A stretch of DNA of 48,975 nt from Carboxylicivirga litoralis. Lineage in GTDB: Bacteria > Bacteroidota > Bacteroidia > Bacteroidales > Marinilabiliaceae. Below the pieces are notes generated by a model. The model worked only from the letters and a program-made list of their open reading frames with translations. It was not told the DNA's origin and did no database searches. Position numbers and translations under genes: made by a program. This document shows positions 32,503-47,500 of the stretch, piece after piece. The first letter of the stretch is position 1. Each line of letters begins with the position of its first letter. The DNA is taken from NCBI RefSeq assembly GCF_025499605.1, contig NZ_JAFMVC010000016.1, positions 1-48,975 on the forward strand, written 5' to 3'.

Positions 32503-35500
32503 ATGGGCGTAAATACCCGAGCGTTAGATTTTTTTAAAATTAATGGGAGGATTGCATCTTGGATGTTGATCCTTAGTTTGTTAGTAGGAGTCAATTCTGA
32601 AGCACTAGCTGCTATTTATCAATATGATACCGATTGTGCAGGAGGTGCAATATCAGCTTCAGATTTATTGGCAAATGCCACAACAACTGGAGGTGGAGGT
32701 TTAAATATTCCAGTTGCAGATAGAACAGGAGGTACGTGGACAGACTTAGGAGGTCTCACCTTTTCTACTTTAGACGAAAATGCAATTATTACTAAAACAA
32801 CAAGTGGAAACAATAATTACCATCTAGACTGGACCGTTGAACGACCAGTTGGGTCAGGTAATTTTATAAAATATGATGTACTTTTAAAAACCAGAGTTGG
32901 TTTTACGGCACCAACTATCATTGACTTTACTGAAGTTAATCCTTCTTCTTGCGGAATTCCTTTTAGTCCACAAGCTCGGCTAGAAATTAGTGGAGGTTCT
33001 GGAGATTATGATGTCACTATTGAGGATGAAACGGGGGCTATAAAGTATACTAATAATGCTTTTCCTATAAATTCGTTTCAAATTATTAATTTAGGAAGTG
33101 AGTCTACAGATAAAACCTACTCGATTATAACAGTTACTGGAGGTGGCGGTTGTGTAGCTGATATTACAGATGTTTCATCTATTACATTTACAAACGTAAC
33201 ACCGCAGCCTTTTGTATTACAGGATGCTGTGGGGAATACCAGTGTGACTGGATGTGCGAGTTCTGGTGTCGATTTATACCTGTCGAATAGTGAAGATCAG
33301 GTTAGTTACCGTGTTTATTCTGGAGCTACTGTTGTGCTTGGTCCAGTTCCTGGAAATACAACAGGAACACCATTATTTCTCGGTACTGTTAATACAATAG
33401 GAACAACTACTTATTATGTGGAAGCTACTCATGTATCGGGATGTAATGCCACAATGGGGAATATGACTGTTAACTTGTCAAATGCTCCTACTGCCACTAT
33501 ACCAGCAGGTAATAATTTCGAAAAGTGTTTTGGTGGTACAGAGCAATTTGATATTACGCTAAACATCAGTCCAACAGATCAAGGCCCATGGAATGTCGTT
33601 ATGACTGACGGTGTTAATGATTATGCTTTTGTTGCTAATACGTTTGATGATACGTGGAGAACTCCGGATTTGCAGGCTACCACAACTTATACAGTTAAAT
33701 CCATTGAAGACAGAAATGGTTGTATAAACACGGTTAATAATGGTTCGGCTCTTATTACTGTTAATCCTAAGCCAGCTGTTACCTTGGTTAGTCCGGATAA
33801 TGTGTGTTTAGGAAATTCAATTAACCTGGCTACTACTGTTGCCCCGGTAGGTATTACTATTGTTGATTACGACTGGAGTACTGGTGTAAGAGGACCGGCT
33901 CTTGATAATATAACTGTACTTCCAAATATTCAGCCAATACATACTTATGATGTGACAGTAACTTCTGATAAAGGATGTACCGGAACAGCAGCAAAAAATA
34001 TAACGGTCAACTCATTACCAGTTGTCTCATTTTCTTCGCCTAAATATACTTTTTGCCAGGATGATGCGCCTGAGGTTCTAACCAGTGTACCAGCTGCAGG
34101 TGGAAGTTATAATATAGGTTCAGCAACGTTTGACCCATCCATTATGCCAGTTGGTTCACAAAGTGTTACCTATACTTATACTGATGTAGCAACAGGCTGT
34201 ACAAACAGCGACACAAAGACATTTACGGTTAATCCAGTGCCTAATGTATCAATCACAGGAGCTAGTAATTCTTATTGTGCAGATGAGGGCATTGTCACCA
34301 TTCAAGGTAATCCTTCCGGTGGTGGGGCAGTGGCTTTTGGTTCTTTCTCATGCTTCCCCAATGGTGGTTATTTTTCAGATAATGGGGATGGAACAGCAAA
34401 CTTTAATACAGTTGCGGCTGTAATTGATCAGGGACCGGGTAACTATATTTTCTCTTATACTGTTGCCAACTCATTAGGTTGTGATGCCACGGCAACGCAT
34501 ACCACAACTGTTAATCCTGACATGAATGCCACCGTCAACTTTACTGGTTTGGCGGCATTCTATTGCGGAGATGATCCTACCCAAGTAATTACGTTAACAG
34601 GTAATGCCCCTGGGAATGGCACCTTTACCATTAACCCGGCATCGGCGGCAGCAGGAGCTACACCTGCTTTTGTTGATAATACAGATGGCACTGCTACCTT
34701 CTACCCCAACCGAGCTGGAGGAGGTAATTACGATATTACATACGAATACACCGATGCCAATGGATGTACTGGACGAAGAACGTATTCCACTACTGTTGGT
34801 GCAACTTTGGTCTTTAACTTAGATGGACTAACATTCTGTCAGGGTGATCCATTGCAGACACTAACGGCAACACCAGCTGGTGGTTCATTCTCTATCGAAG
34901 CGCCAGATGGTACTATCCATGCGCCTATTGCCAATGGTAATACCACTTGGTTCGATCCATCGACGCGTATGCCCGGTATTTACCTCATTACCTATAATTA
35001 CGATAATGGAGGTGGTTGTTTAACCTCACAAACCTATCCGGTTGAGATTAAGAAAGCGCCATATCCTGATTTTTCAATTGATGGAACAGGCAAGTATTGT
35101 GAGCAAGGGGCACGAGTAAAGTTGACTAAAGTAACATCAAATCCGGGTGTATTCACAGGAACGGGCGTTACCGAAGAGAGTAATGCTTACTATTTCAATC
35201 CTGATTTAGCAGGTGTTGGTACGCACACCATCACCTTTACAACCGATAGTCTTGGTTGTCGTTCAACTAAAACAATGGATGTTGAGGTGGTAAATTCACC
35301 TGTGTTGGATATTCAGCTTGATCCATCATTGGCCTATTGCGATAATGATGGAGGTGTTGTTATCGAGGGATTAGTAGATGGTTCAACAAGTCTTTCGGGA
35401 GATTTCACAAGTGCTACGAACCCATCTGGCAATCCTCTGGTTCAAAATATTTATGCACCTGAAAGCATTGTTGATGACGATGGTAAAGGCTGGCTTGATC

Positions 35501-38500
35501 CAGCTGTTGGCCCTGGTAATTACGATGTTACGTATATATATACTAACCCGGGTAATGGATGTATATACGAATATACCGAGAACATTGAAATATTCCAGTC
35601 TGATGGTGCCAACTTCAATGGTATTGACAATGGAGCAGTACTTTGCCAGGGAACAGGTATTGTAAATCTTTATGGTTTATTACCAAACGGTGGTACCGGA
35701 CGCTTCCCAACGCAAAATCCTGCAGATCCAACGCCGGATCCAACAGCCGATCCTGATAAAAATACAGGTGTTATCAATTCTGGTTTATTAGATGGAGAAG
35801 CAAGTTTTGATACGCGCCTCCTAACACCGGGTAATTATACGTTATTATATGAGTATACCAATGCTGCAGGCTGTACCAATTACAGCGAAAAGACATTTAC
35901 AATTGTTGAAGGTCCGGTTGATGTCTATCAGGTTGTTGGTGGCGGAGCCTACTGTGTAGATGCTGCTGTTAAGGGGGTTACAATTGGTATCGATGGTTCC
36001 ACAGCTGGCGTAACCTATGAATTACGATTAGGAGGAACGCTTAAGCAAACCAAAGTTGGTCCTGCTGCCGGTGGTCCAATGAATTTTGACGCACTGGTTA
36101 CTGAAGTAGGTACTTATAGTGTATGGGCTATACTTGGAACTTGCGAAGCGCCCATGTCTGGCAATGTGACAGTTGAGGTGTATGACTTATTGCTTCAGCT
36201 CGATGGAGCCAATGCCGTAAAAGATATTTCATGTTTCGGAGCCAACGATGGAGAAGTTAAATTGCTGGCATCGGGAGGAAGTGGAAATTATACTTTTGAA
36301 TATAGCTTAAATGGTGGTGCATGGACAGTTAATCCAAATACAACACCAAACCATTTTATAGATCTTGTTCCTGGTGATTATGAATTCAGAATTACAGATC
36401 AAGATGTGAGTGCAGCATGTGCATTACCTGCTGGTCGTGAAGTGAATGTAACGATCAATTCACCAACAGCAGCTTTATCAGTTAATTTCACTCAATTGAC
36501 TAAGAACGGATGCGATTGTGCGGCAACGCCTGCTAACTGTGATGGTTCTGCAATTTTAACCATTAACGGAGGAACCAAGTTTACTGATTTAGCAACTTAT
36601 CCAAGTGGTTATCAGGTAGATTGGCCTTCAACAGTGACCAACTTAAGTGCTGATAAATTAACTGCAACACAATTGTCTGATGGTACTTACACTGTTAATG
36701 TTACTGATGCCAATGGTTGTACAAGCTCTATCATTGTTACGATTGATCGCGAAGCGGATATTAGCTTAGTATTAAACAGCCAGACTGATAATGAATGTTT
36801 CGGTGTTAATGTTGCAACAGCTCAGGTAACTGCCGCTGGTGGTTCGGGACAATACCAGTTTTCATATGATGGAGGAGTTAACTGGACATTGCCAACGGCA
36901 AGCACAAACTATACTACCGGTGTGTTATCAACTGGTAATCATGATATTCTAGTGAGAGATGCTAACCATGTACATTGTGAAACCGGTTTTACAGTAACTA
37001 TTATTGGCCCGGCGTCAGGACTTGGTCTTACAGTGACTCCAACCGGAGAAACGTGCGCCGGAGATGACGATGGTTCTATCGCATTGAATATCACCGGAGG
37101 AACTGCTCCGTATCGCTATGAGTTAGATGGAAGCGGAACAATCTTAGCTGTTCCTGGAACATTGGTTATTTCACCGATTGCTGATGGTGCTCATACAATT
37201 ACAATTTTAGATGCGAATGATTGTGTTGTTACTGAGGTGTTTACAATCGATAAAGCACCTGTCATCAACCTAACAGGTTTAGTCACCAATGCAACGTGTG
37301 ATGGCAATGCCGATGGTAAGGTTGAACTTACAGCCAATCCTGCCAATGTTAATTATGTTTACTCTATCGATGCCGGTGCTAACTGGCAATCGTCACCAAC
37401 ATTTGATTTATTAGATGCAGATATATATAACTTTGAGGTTAAGGATAATGTAAAGGGTTGTACAGCAGTTCTTAATAATGTTATTGTTGATGATAATCCG
37501 GCAATTGTTATTAATGCATCTACAATTAATAATCATGTTGTGTGCGATGGCGAAGCCAATGGATCATTTACAGCTTCTGCAAGTGGAGGTCAACCAAGTG
37601 GTTCCTTCGAATATGCCATTGCAACGGATGTAGGAGGAAATCCAATTTACCAGGATTCACCAATTTTTACTGGTTTATCGGCAGGTACTTATGATATTTG
37701 GATTCGCAATAAAGGTACACTTTGTGAAGTTTACCAATCTGATTATGCCATTATCACCAACCCGCCAACACCATTGGCTGTAAGTTTGGTTAGCAAAACT
37801 GATTTATCTTGCATTGGCGATAACACTGGTGAAATTGATATAACCGTAAATGGTGGATGGGGAGTTTATACTTATCAGTGGCGAAATAAAGATACCAACG
37901 AAAATTTTGGAACCAATCAAGATCTGAATGCTGGAACAATTGGAGTTGGTCAACGAATCTATGGTGGAACATACGAAGTGGTAGTTGAAGATGCGAATGG
38001 TTGTCAATTTATATTTGAACAAATTATTACCGAACCTTCACCATGGAATGTGTCGGTTACAACTACACCAAATACAATTACGAACGCAGCTAGCGATCCT
38101 CTAATTATTGGTGATGGAACGGCTATTTTAAATCCTGTAAGTGGAGGTAGTGATCCTGCCACTTATACTTACGAGTGGTTCGACAGTTCGAACACTTCGA
38201 TTGCAGTTGGAACAAATTCTGTTTCAAACCTTGATCCAGGAAATTATTATGTAGTGGTCACTGGTAGTGCAGCAACATGTGCACACCGTGAAGATTTTAT
38301 TATTGGTGATACAACGGTGCCATTAACATTTGATGTTCTTCCATCAGATGCACCTTGTAATGGAGAATTAGGATCGTTGCAAGTGTCAATTACCGGAGGC
38401 ACACCCAATTATGATATTGATTACCAACGCAATGCCGATCCTGTACAGACCATTTCAGGAACAGGTAGTAATTCGCATACGATTGCTGTTGTAGCAGGAA

Positions 38501-41500
38501 CTTATTCGGTTACAGTGCGGGACGCAAATGGAGGCATCGTTACAAAAACAGGAATAATCGTTGATGAACCCAATGCGTTTACCCTTTCTGCACTGCCGGA
38601 TTACGACAATTGTGAAGCAACAATTGAAGTAACAATTTCTGTAGCTGATAACTATTCAGTAAGTTGGGTGGTCCCTGCCGGAGCACCCGCCATTACTACA
38701 CCTGATGTTACTGCTGGTAATTCGTTTACTGCGAGTGGATTAACCTTTGTTGGTGATTATATTGTTACTGTTGAAAATAAAACAACGGGTTGTACACAAT
38801 CTGAGTTAATCACTTTACGCGAACCTAAAATAACTGTTGTTGAGGATATTACGCAACATAAGGATTTACTTTGTAATGGTGCCGATAATGGTTACCTGGC
38901 AGTCGAGGTAACCGGAAGAGAGTCTGGACACGTCTTTAATTATGTTTGGCAGAATTTAGATACGGGAACAGGTCCAATCGATACAGGTAACACACCGTCC
39001 ATCGGATCAACTGATGCAGTCGATGCTGGTGAGTGGCAGGTTACGGTTGTTTCAAGTGATAACTGTACTTTCGATTTACGAGGTATGTTCATCACCGAAC
39101 CGACTATTCTAACAATGACCGATCCCGTTGTCAAAAATATTACAACGTGTTCCACTCACGACAATGGACAGGTTGATCTTTCAGTAAGCGGAGGAACTGC
39201 TCCATATACTGTAACGGTTACGAATGGAGTATTCATAGAAACAAAAACACAAACTGTTGCAGCGTTTACGTTTACTGATTTACCAGAAGGAAATACTTAT
39301 ACTGCGACAGTCGTAGATGCAAATGCTTGTGCACCTGTTACTAAAGCGTTTATAGTCACGGCCCCAGAAGTTGTTTCGGTAACTAATGTGGACGGTACAA
39401 TTTCATGTTTCGGAGCCAATGATGGAGTTATCTCATTTGACATCAGTGGAGGTGTTCAATACAATGATGCCGGTACTTGGAAAAATATTTATGACATAAT
39501 TATAACAGGAGATAATGGTTATAATTTTGCAACACAAATAAACGATGTTGCGATACCTGATTATACATTTACTTCTGTTAATACATTAGCGCCAGGTACT
39601 TATACTATTCGGGTCTGGGATAATCTGGCAACAGTAGATCCAACAAGTGGATGTCCGGAGCCTGCTTTTGAAACGCAAGTAACCTTATCGCACCTGGAGG
39701 TTGTTGAAACCATTGTTAACAAAACTTGTCCGGGTGGAACTGATAATGGTTCCATCGAAGTAGTTGTTTCTGGTTCAGGTAATTATTCATGGGAGTGGAC
39801 TTATCCTGATTTATCTGTTGTGAATACAGGTGTTATTAATCAATACAATTTAGCAACTGGTGATTATACGCTTGTTGTTACTGACGTTGATAAAGGATGT
39901 TCTTTACCTCCAATTACTTATACCGTTGATTATGAACGTGAAGTTCAGATTACAAACTGGGATATTAAAGATGTAGATTGTTATAATGAGTCCAATGGTT
40001 CGATAACAAATATCGTTCATAATGCAGCAGTGCCACCGGCTTATAACTGGAGTGGTGTTGCAGTTGGAAATGAAAACTTAACAGAGCAAACCAACTTATC
40101 GATTGGTTTCTATCAGTTAACGATTACTGAACCAGGAACTGGTTGTTCTGCCAGTGAAATATTTGAGGTAAAACAGCCTGATAATCTGCATTATAACTTG
40201 GTAAGTACATTAAGCTGTGGGCCATTTAGTCAGAACATTGCTGTTAGTGGCTTAACGGGAGGTAATGGAAATACAGGAAACTATTCATACCAATGGATGG
40301 CACCCGATGGTAGTTTATTACCAGATGTTGCTGATAATATTGATGTTAGTGAAGAAGGTATTTACACCGTAACGGTTACTGATGAAGCAGGACTTTGTAG
40401 CTTAACGAAGTCAATATCTGTTGAAGGTGTAATGACGATTGTTGTTACTAATCAACAAGATGTTAGTTGTTTCGGCTTAAGCGATGGCGCTATTGAAGTA
40501 AGCATATTGGGCGGTCCGGCCAACAGACAGTTTGTTTATAATTGGGAAGTATACAATGCAGGTGTTTGGAATGCTACAGGCACTCCAGTTACAGACGCCT
40601 CTATAATTGGTATAACTTCAGGTACGTATCGGGTTACTGTAAGCGCGGTAGATGCTGTTAATTACCCATGTTCTGTTACATCAAGTGATATTATTATTAA
40701 TCAGCCGGTTGAGCTCAGCTATGTTAGTATCAATAATGTTGACGTAAGTACATGTTCAGGAGATGCCAGTGGTTCTATTGAGATTGCAGTAACTGGTGGT
40801 TCAGGTGTTTATAACTTGGATTACACGGGCGATAATGTGACAGATTTAGTATCAAACGATGGTTTGTTCAGGGTTGAGAATTTAACTGCAGCAACTTACC
40901 AATTACGATTAAGTGATTCAAATGGGTGTGTAACTAATCCTGTAATTCAGGATGTTACCATTAATGAACCTGTACCGTTAATGGTAGCAGTTGATAATGC
41001 CGCCACTCGAATGGACTGTGAAACAGAAGGAACAGGAACGATTGAGTTTAACGTAACGGGAGGTAATAAAGATAGTTCAGGTAATCCGTCTTATGAAATA
41101 ACTGTTAGTGGTCATGCAACTCGAAATGTAAGTGCTGAAGGTGCAGTTGCTTATACAAATCTTAATAGCGGAATATATACGATTGTAGTTAAGGATTTAT
41201 TAGCATCAACACAATCGGCTTGTACGCAAACGGAAACGACGGTTGTACTTGAGTTGTTAACTATTGAAGCACAGGTGTTTGATAATACTTGTGCCAATAC
41301 TGTTAATAATGTTGGTGCTATTCGTAATATAACTATTAATGGTACATCAACTAATTTCACATGGCGTTGGGATGAAGTTGCAGGTAATTTAGTTACAGAT
41401 AATACATCTCTGGATCAGGAAAATCTTCCAGCCGGTGATTATGTGTTAGAAGTTGTTGATGCCGATCGTGGTTGTACTGTTACTAAAACTTTCACAGTTG

Positions 41501-44500
41501 GCGTATCTAAGGTATTGGATATTACAGGTGTTGCGGTTCCAATTTCATGTTTCGGTGCTGCTGACGGTATGATTTCAGGAGTAACGATCTTAGGAACAAC
41601 TAACTATACCTACAACTGGACAGGTGCCGGGGCTGTCGATAATACGCGTATTGATGCTCAGGAGAATTTGATTCAAGGAACATATACACTTGAAATTGAG
41701 GATAAAGATAATGGTTGTCGTGCCAGTGAAGTATGGTTAATTGATGAACCTGCCGAGATAACCTTTGATTTACAACTAGTTATTGAAGATTGTGAACCAT
41801 ACTCAAGAGGCATCAATGTTGTCAATCCAACTGGAGGTAATGCAACAGTACCAACTGATTATACTTATACCTGGCGAGGTCCTGGTAATGTTGTCTACAC
41901 AACTCAGAATTTAAGTGGTTTAACACAAGGAGGAACCTACACTGTTACCGTCGCTGATAATAATTGTGGCGTTACAAAATCAATAGTTGTTCCTGAACCA
42001 GTTGTTATTACGCCAACAATAACTGCATTGGATTGTAGTAGTGATACCAACGGTGCCATCGCTATTAATGTTGCTGGTGGTTCTGGAGACTTTAGTTATC
42101 AATGGACTAAGGATGGTGCGCCATATAGTGCTGTACCTAGTATTTCAGGTTTAGCCCCTGGAACATACGAATTGACAGTAACTGATAATATAGAGAGTGA
42201 TGGTACAAATTGTACTTATACATGGTCTTATGATCTTATTGCACCAGATGCATTAACGATTATAGGTACTGTTACCAATGTGCTATGTAATGGTGATAAT
42301 AATGGTGAAATTGCCATCAATGTAACAGGTGGAACCGGAACTTATAGCTATAACTGGACAACAATAGATGGTAGTGGACTGGTGACGACGGATCAGAACC
42401 AAATCGGATTATCTGGAGGAATCTATACAATTGTAGTTGAAGATGCTAATGGATGTGTGTCTGCAGCTCAGGATTTTACAGTTAATGAATTTGATGCGAT
42501 TGATTTTACCCCTGTTCCAGTTGATACAGACTGTAGTGGAGAAAATGCTGAAATCGCGCTTACATTGCTGACAGGAGGTAGTGGTGCATATGATTATTAT
42601 TGGAGTGCTACAGATGGTGGAAATGTACCGACTGCTGATAAGAATAACCAAAACTTAACAGGTTTAGTGGGTGGAACATATACTGTTAAAGTGTCTGATG
42701 CAGCTAACGCTGGATGTTTTGTCGAGAAAGACATTGTTTTAACAAAAGCAATTACTGCAGATATTCAGGTTATCAACCAAGGCTGTGCAGGTGCCGAAAA
42801 CGGACAGATTAATCTGACTGTTTCGGGAGGTGTTGCACCATATAGTTTTGCCTGGACCACAACTGATGGCAATGGATTGGTGGCGACTGATCAAAATCAA
42901 ACAGGATTAGCTGCTGGAACATACGAGGTTACAATTACAGACTCCAGAGGAACAGGAAGCTGCTCAATTTCAGAAACAATTACTGTTGGTATTGATGTCG
43001 ATATCACAATTAGTGCCAATGTTTCAAATATTAGTTGCTTTGGTGGAGATGACGGTGTTATCACTCTTTCTCAGGTGACTGGTGGTAATGGTACCTATGG
43101 TTATACATGGTCTGGACCGATTGGTAGTAACCTGGTGGCTGGACAACGCAGCCAAAACGGATTAATTGCTGGAGACTATAAAGTGATTGTAGAAGATTTA
43201 GCGACAGGATGTTCTGTTGAACAAACCTATACAATTACGCAACCTGCCGAAATTATTATCAGTGTTGACAATGTGGTCGATGTTGAGTGTAAAGGTGCAC
43301 AAACTGGAGGTATCACAATTTCTGCAACAGGAGGAACCGGAGCTTATAATTATTTATGGACCGGACCAGCTTCAAACCTGGTTCAGAATGTGGCTACTCA
43401 AAGTAATTTGATGGCAGGTGATTATACAGTTACAGTTACCGATGTACACAACTGTAGTAGTTCAACTGTTGATATTACGATTAATGAACCTGTCAATGCA
43501 CTGTCAGCCAGCTTGCAAAACATTACAAATGTAAGTCTTAATGGTGGTAACGATGGTGAAATTGAAATTAGTGTATTTGGCGGAACAGGTGGTAAAACGA
43601 TTGCCTGGTCAGGTCTTGATTTTGGAGGAGCGCCAATAGCTTTAACACCAGTTCAACAGAATACGACAAATCCACAGGATTTAGTGGCTGGTATATATAC
43701 GGTTATCGTAACTGATGACAATGGATGTTCTGTTACACTTGATGATATAAGAGTGACTGAGCCGAATATGGCCTTAAGCATGTCGTTTACCAAGAAGGAC
43801 ATCGAACCTTGTAATGGTTCTGGCTTTGGTGAAATATCAGTCACTGCCTTGGGAGGCATGGCACCTTATACGATTACTTTAAAAACTTCCGGTGGTGTTG
43901 TAGTTAGTTCGGTTAATGCCGATCAGCTTATAGAAAGTTCGTTGACACAGGGCATTTACACGATAGAAATAGAAGATGATAATTCAACGGTTATAACACA
44001 AACTGTAACCATAAATGAACCACCAGTATTGACGATTACTACATCTGGCAAAGTAGATGTAACATGCAATGGTGCTTCAACGGGTAGTTTTGATTTCCAG
44101 GTTTCAGGTGGCCTTGTTCAAGCTCCAAATAATTATTACAAAGTTATTGTTACTGGTGCTGGTTCTTATTATAAAGAATTCACAACGGTTACAGCAGGGG
44201 TGTCTGTTCCTGTTCCAGCGTTAGCTGCAGGTGAGTATCATTTAACTGTAATTGATGATATAAGCGATACACAGAGCTATAATATTGGTGAAAACTGTTA
44301 CAGCGAAACCAGTATAGTAATAGCACAGCCTGAAGCTGTTGCAACTATTGCTAATGATGCAAGTATTTGTGCAGGTGAGTCTGCTGTATTACAAATAAGT
44401 GTTGTGGATTATCCGGTTAGTGCAGCTAATCCATTGGATATTACCTTAAGTGATGGTACAATTCATACCATGACTTCAGCCACAACTAATGTAACGGTTA

Positions 44501-47500
44501 CGCCTGTAGCTACCACCACATATAGTATTACAGCTGTTGAAGATGGTGGTTGCTCAAAAGGCTCAAGTGATGGTAGTACAGCGACCGTTGTGGTCAATGA
44601 ATTGCCAAGCGCACATATTTCATTAGTAGGTGCTGATGAGATTTGTTTAGGCGAGTCAACACAGTTCCGTTTACAGTTATTAGAAGGTTCACGTCCTTGG
44701 AATGTGGTTTATAATGACGGTTCAACAAGTACGAGCTTAAGTATTATGAATCGTGATACTATAATTACTGTTACACCGGTTTCAAATACAAGCTATAACT
44801 TGGTTTCTGTCAATGATGGTAATTGCACAGGAACAACATTAACTGGTCAGGTAGATATTACGGTCAATGAATTACCTTCTGTAACAATGAGTGTATTACC
44901 TGCAAATACGAGTATTTGCGAAGGTGATAATTCTGAGTTAGTATTTACCTTCCCTACAGGAACGGCTGATTATGAAGTGACATATAAAGAAGGTGGCGTT
45001 GTAAAAACAGTGAATGCAACACCATTGGTTGGTAATCAATATACATTAACTATTTCCCCATCTATAACCACTGATTATGAATTGGTATCGGTAAAAGATG
45101 CTAATGCATGTGATGTGGCTGTATCGGCCTCTGTTATTACAATCACTGTATTGAACAATCCGGCAGATGCTGGTACCATATCTGGTGATATGATAGTATG
45201 CCAGGGGGCAACTGGGGTAAGTTATACAATTGCTGATATTGCAGATGCCACCTCATATCTGTGGAACGTTCCGGCGAGCATGGGAACCATTGTGACGGGT
45301 AATGGAACCAAAACAATTACTGTTGACTTCTTAACGTCATTTACTGGAAGCGATAATATCACAGTAAGTGGTGTCAACGGTTGTTCTACAGGACGAAGTT
45401 CATCAATAGGTGTTACAGCCAGCTTATTACCAGAGAAGCCAATTACACCAAGTGGTTCTATTAATATTTGTGAAGGCGAAACCGGATTACGATACAGTAT
45501 TACTGCAGTTGCAAATGCCAGCTCTTATACCTGGTCTATTCCTGAAGGATTAGAGTTTGTTGGTGATAATAACGGTACTGAAATAGAGTTAAATGTGAAA
45601 CCAGCGTACAATAATTTCGTGGGAGAAATTAAAGTAACGGCTAACAATGCATGTGGAGCTGGAGAGGAGTCTGATCCGCTCGTAGTAACGGTTTCTCCGC
45701 TACCTGTTGCTAATGCAGGTACTGACGAATATGGAATTTGTGCTTCAACGCATCAACTGAATGCGACTGCCCCGGGTGTTGGCTTTACGGGAAGATGGAC
45801 GGTTACTCAGGGAACAGCGCGCATTGTAGCTGGTGAAGAGAATCTGTTTAATGCACATATTACTGGTATATCTCATGGAGAGAATACCTTTGTATGGACG
45901 GTTACAAACACTGCGACCGGGTGTACAAGTTCGGATGATGTTAGCATCTTTAACGATCAGGTGGTTATTAGTGCTGCTGCTGATAATAATGCAGTTTGTA
46001 ATGGAGAGGTTGAAGTTACAGGTACACCTATTTATGCTGATGCCAGCCATGGTTACTGGACAATAACAGCAGGAGGTGGATTTGTTGAAACACCATCAGC
46101 TGCTACAACCCGCATCACCAATCTGAACAATGGATTAAATACCATTGAATGGACGATTGTGAAGAACGGTTGTGAAAGCAAGGCCGCCATCGATGTTGTC
46201 AATAATCAACCTACAGTGCCGGTTATCTATGATAAAAATGGAATTGCTGCTAGTTTGATTGATTTAGTATGTCATGAGGACTTCACTGATATTTCAGCGA
46301 CTGCTCCGGTTCAACCGGGCGAAACAGGTACATGGCGTATTGTTTCAGGTTCGGCCAATTTTGGTGCTAACCCTAATGCAACAGCAATTACAGTTAATGA
46401 TATTGCACATGGTGAAACCACATTAACATGGACCATACAAAATGGCGCATGTACGGATGTTGCTACTGTTGTACTAAGAAATAACGAGCTTAATGTAGAT
46501 GCAGGTGATGATGTATCGCAATGTTCAGATACGTATACATTGGATGCCAGCGTTCCTGGTGTAGGTGTTACTGGTCAATGGTCGATACCTGCAGGTTTGG
46601 GAACTGGTGTATTCAACGATGGTACAAGAGCTACTGCCACAGTAAGTAATTTGAGCAGAGGTGCGAATACTTTACGCTGGACAATGACGAAGAATGGTTG
46701 TAGTAGTTTTGATGATGTTATTATTACCAATAATGCGTCAAGCGCTGCTGCTGTAGGGACTCGTCAGGAATTATGTGCTTATGAAACCGTACTAACAGGA
46801 AATGCTCCATCTGCCGCTTTTGGAGAAACTGGTTTTTGGTCTGTTATTCAGGGCTCAGGTGCTTTTGATGATGAAACACAACATGACACAAGAGTTTCAG
46901 GTTTAGCGCATGGCTTAAACATCTTCAGATGGACAATTCTTCACAATGGCTGTTCATCGCATGCTGATCTAGAAATTTACAACAGACATGTTGATGTGTA
47001 TGCCGGTAAAGACACGATTATTTGTGGTAAGACAGTGACCTTAACAGCTAATACACCAAATGCTGGTGATGTGGGCGAATGGACACTAATTTCCGGTGTT
47101 GGAGGTGGCACATTTAAACCAACAGATAAGAATAATCCTGAAATATTGATTGGTGGACTGGATTATGGTAGAAATGGTTTCGTTTGGACAATTATGCACG
47201 ATGGTTGTGCATCATCCGATGAAATATTTGTGACCAACGATAATCCTTATTACGAAGATAGTGCTGGCGATAAACGTGAAGTATCGGCCGGAGACCCAAT
47301 ATTTGTAAATGGTTCAACAGCTGTAATGGTGGCAGATGACCCATTAGCAGGAGATGGTTTCTGGACCTTGGTTTCTGGAGGTGGTGTAATCACTGATCCA
47401 TCTAATGCCGGAACGCTAATAACTGATTTACGTAAGGGAGAGAGCGTATTCCGATGGACGGTTACCAATGGTGTTTGTAGTTACTATTCAGATGTGACGA

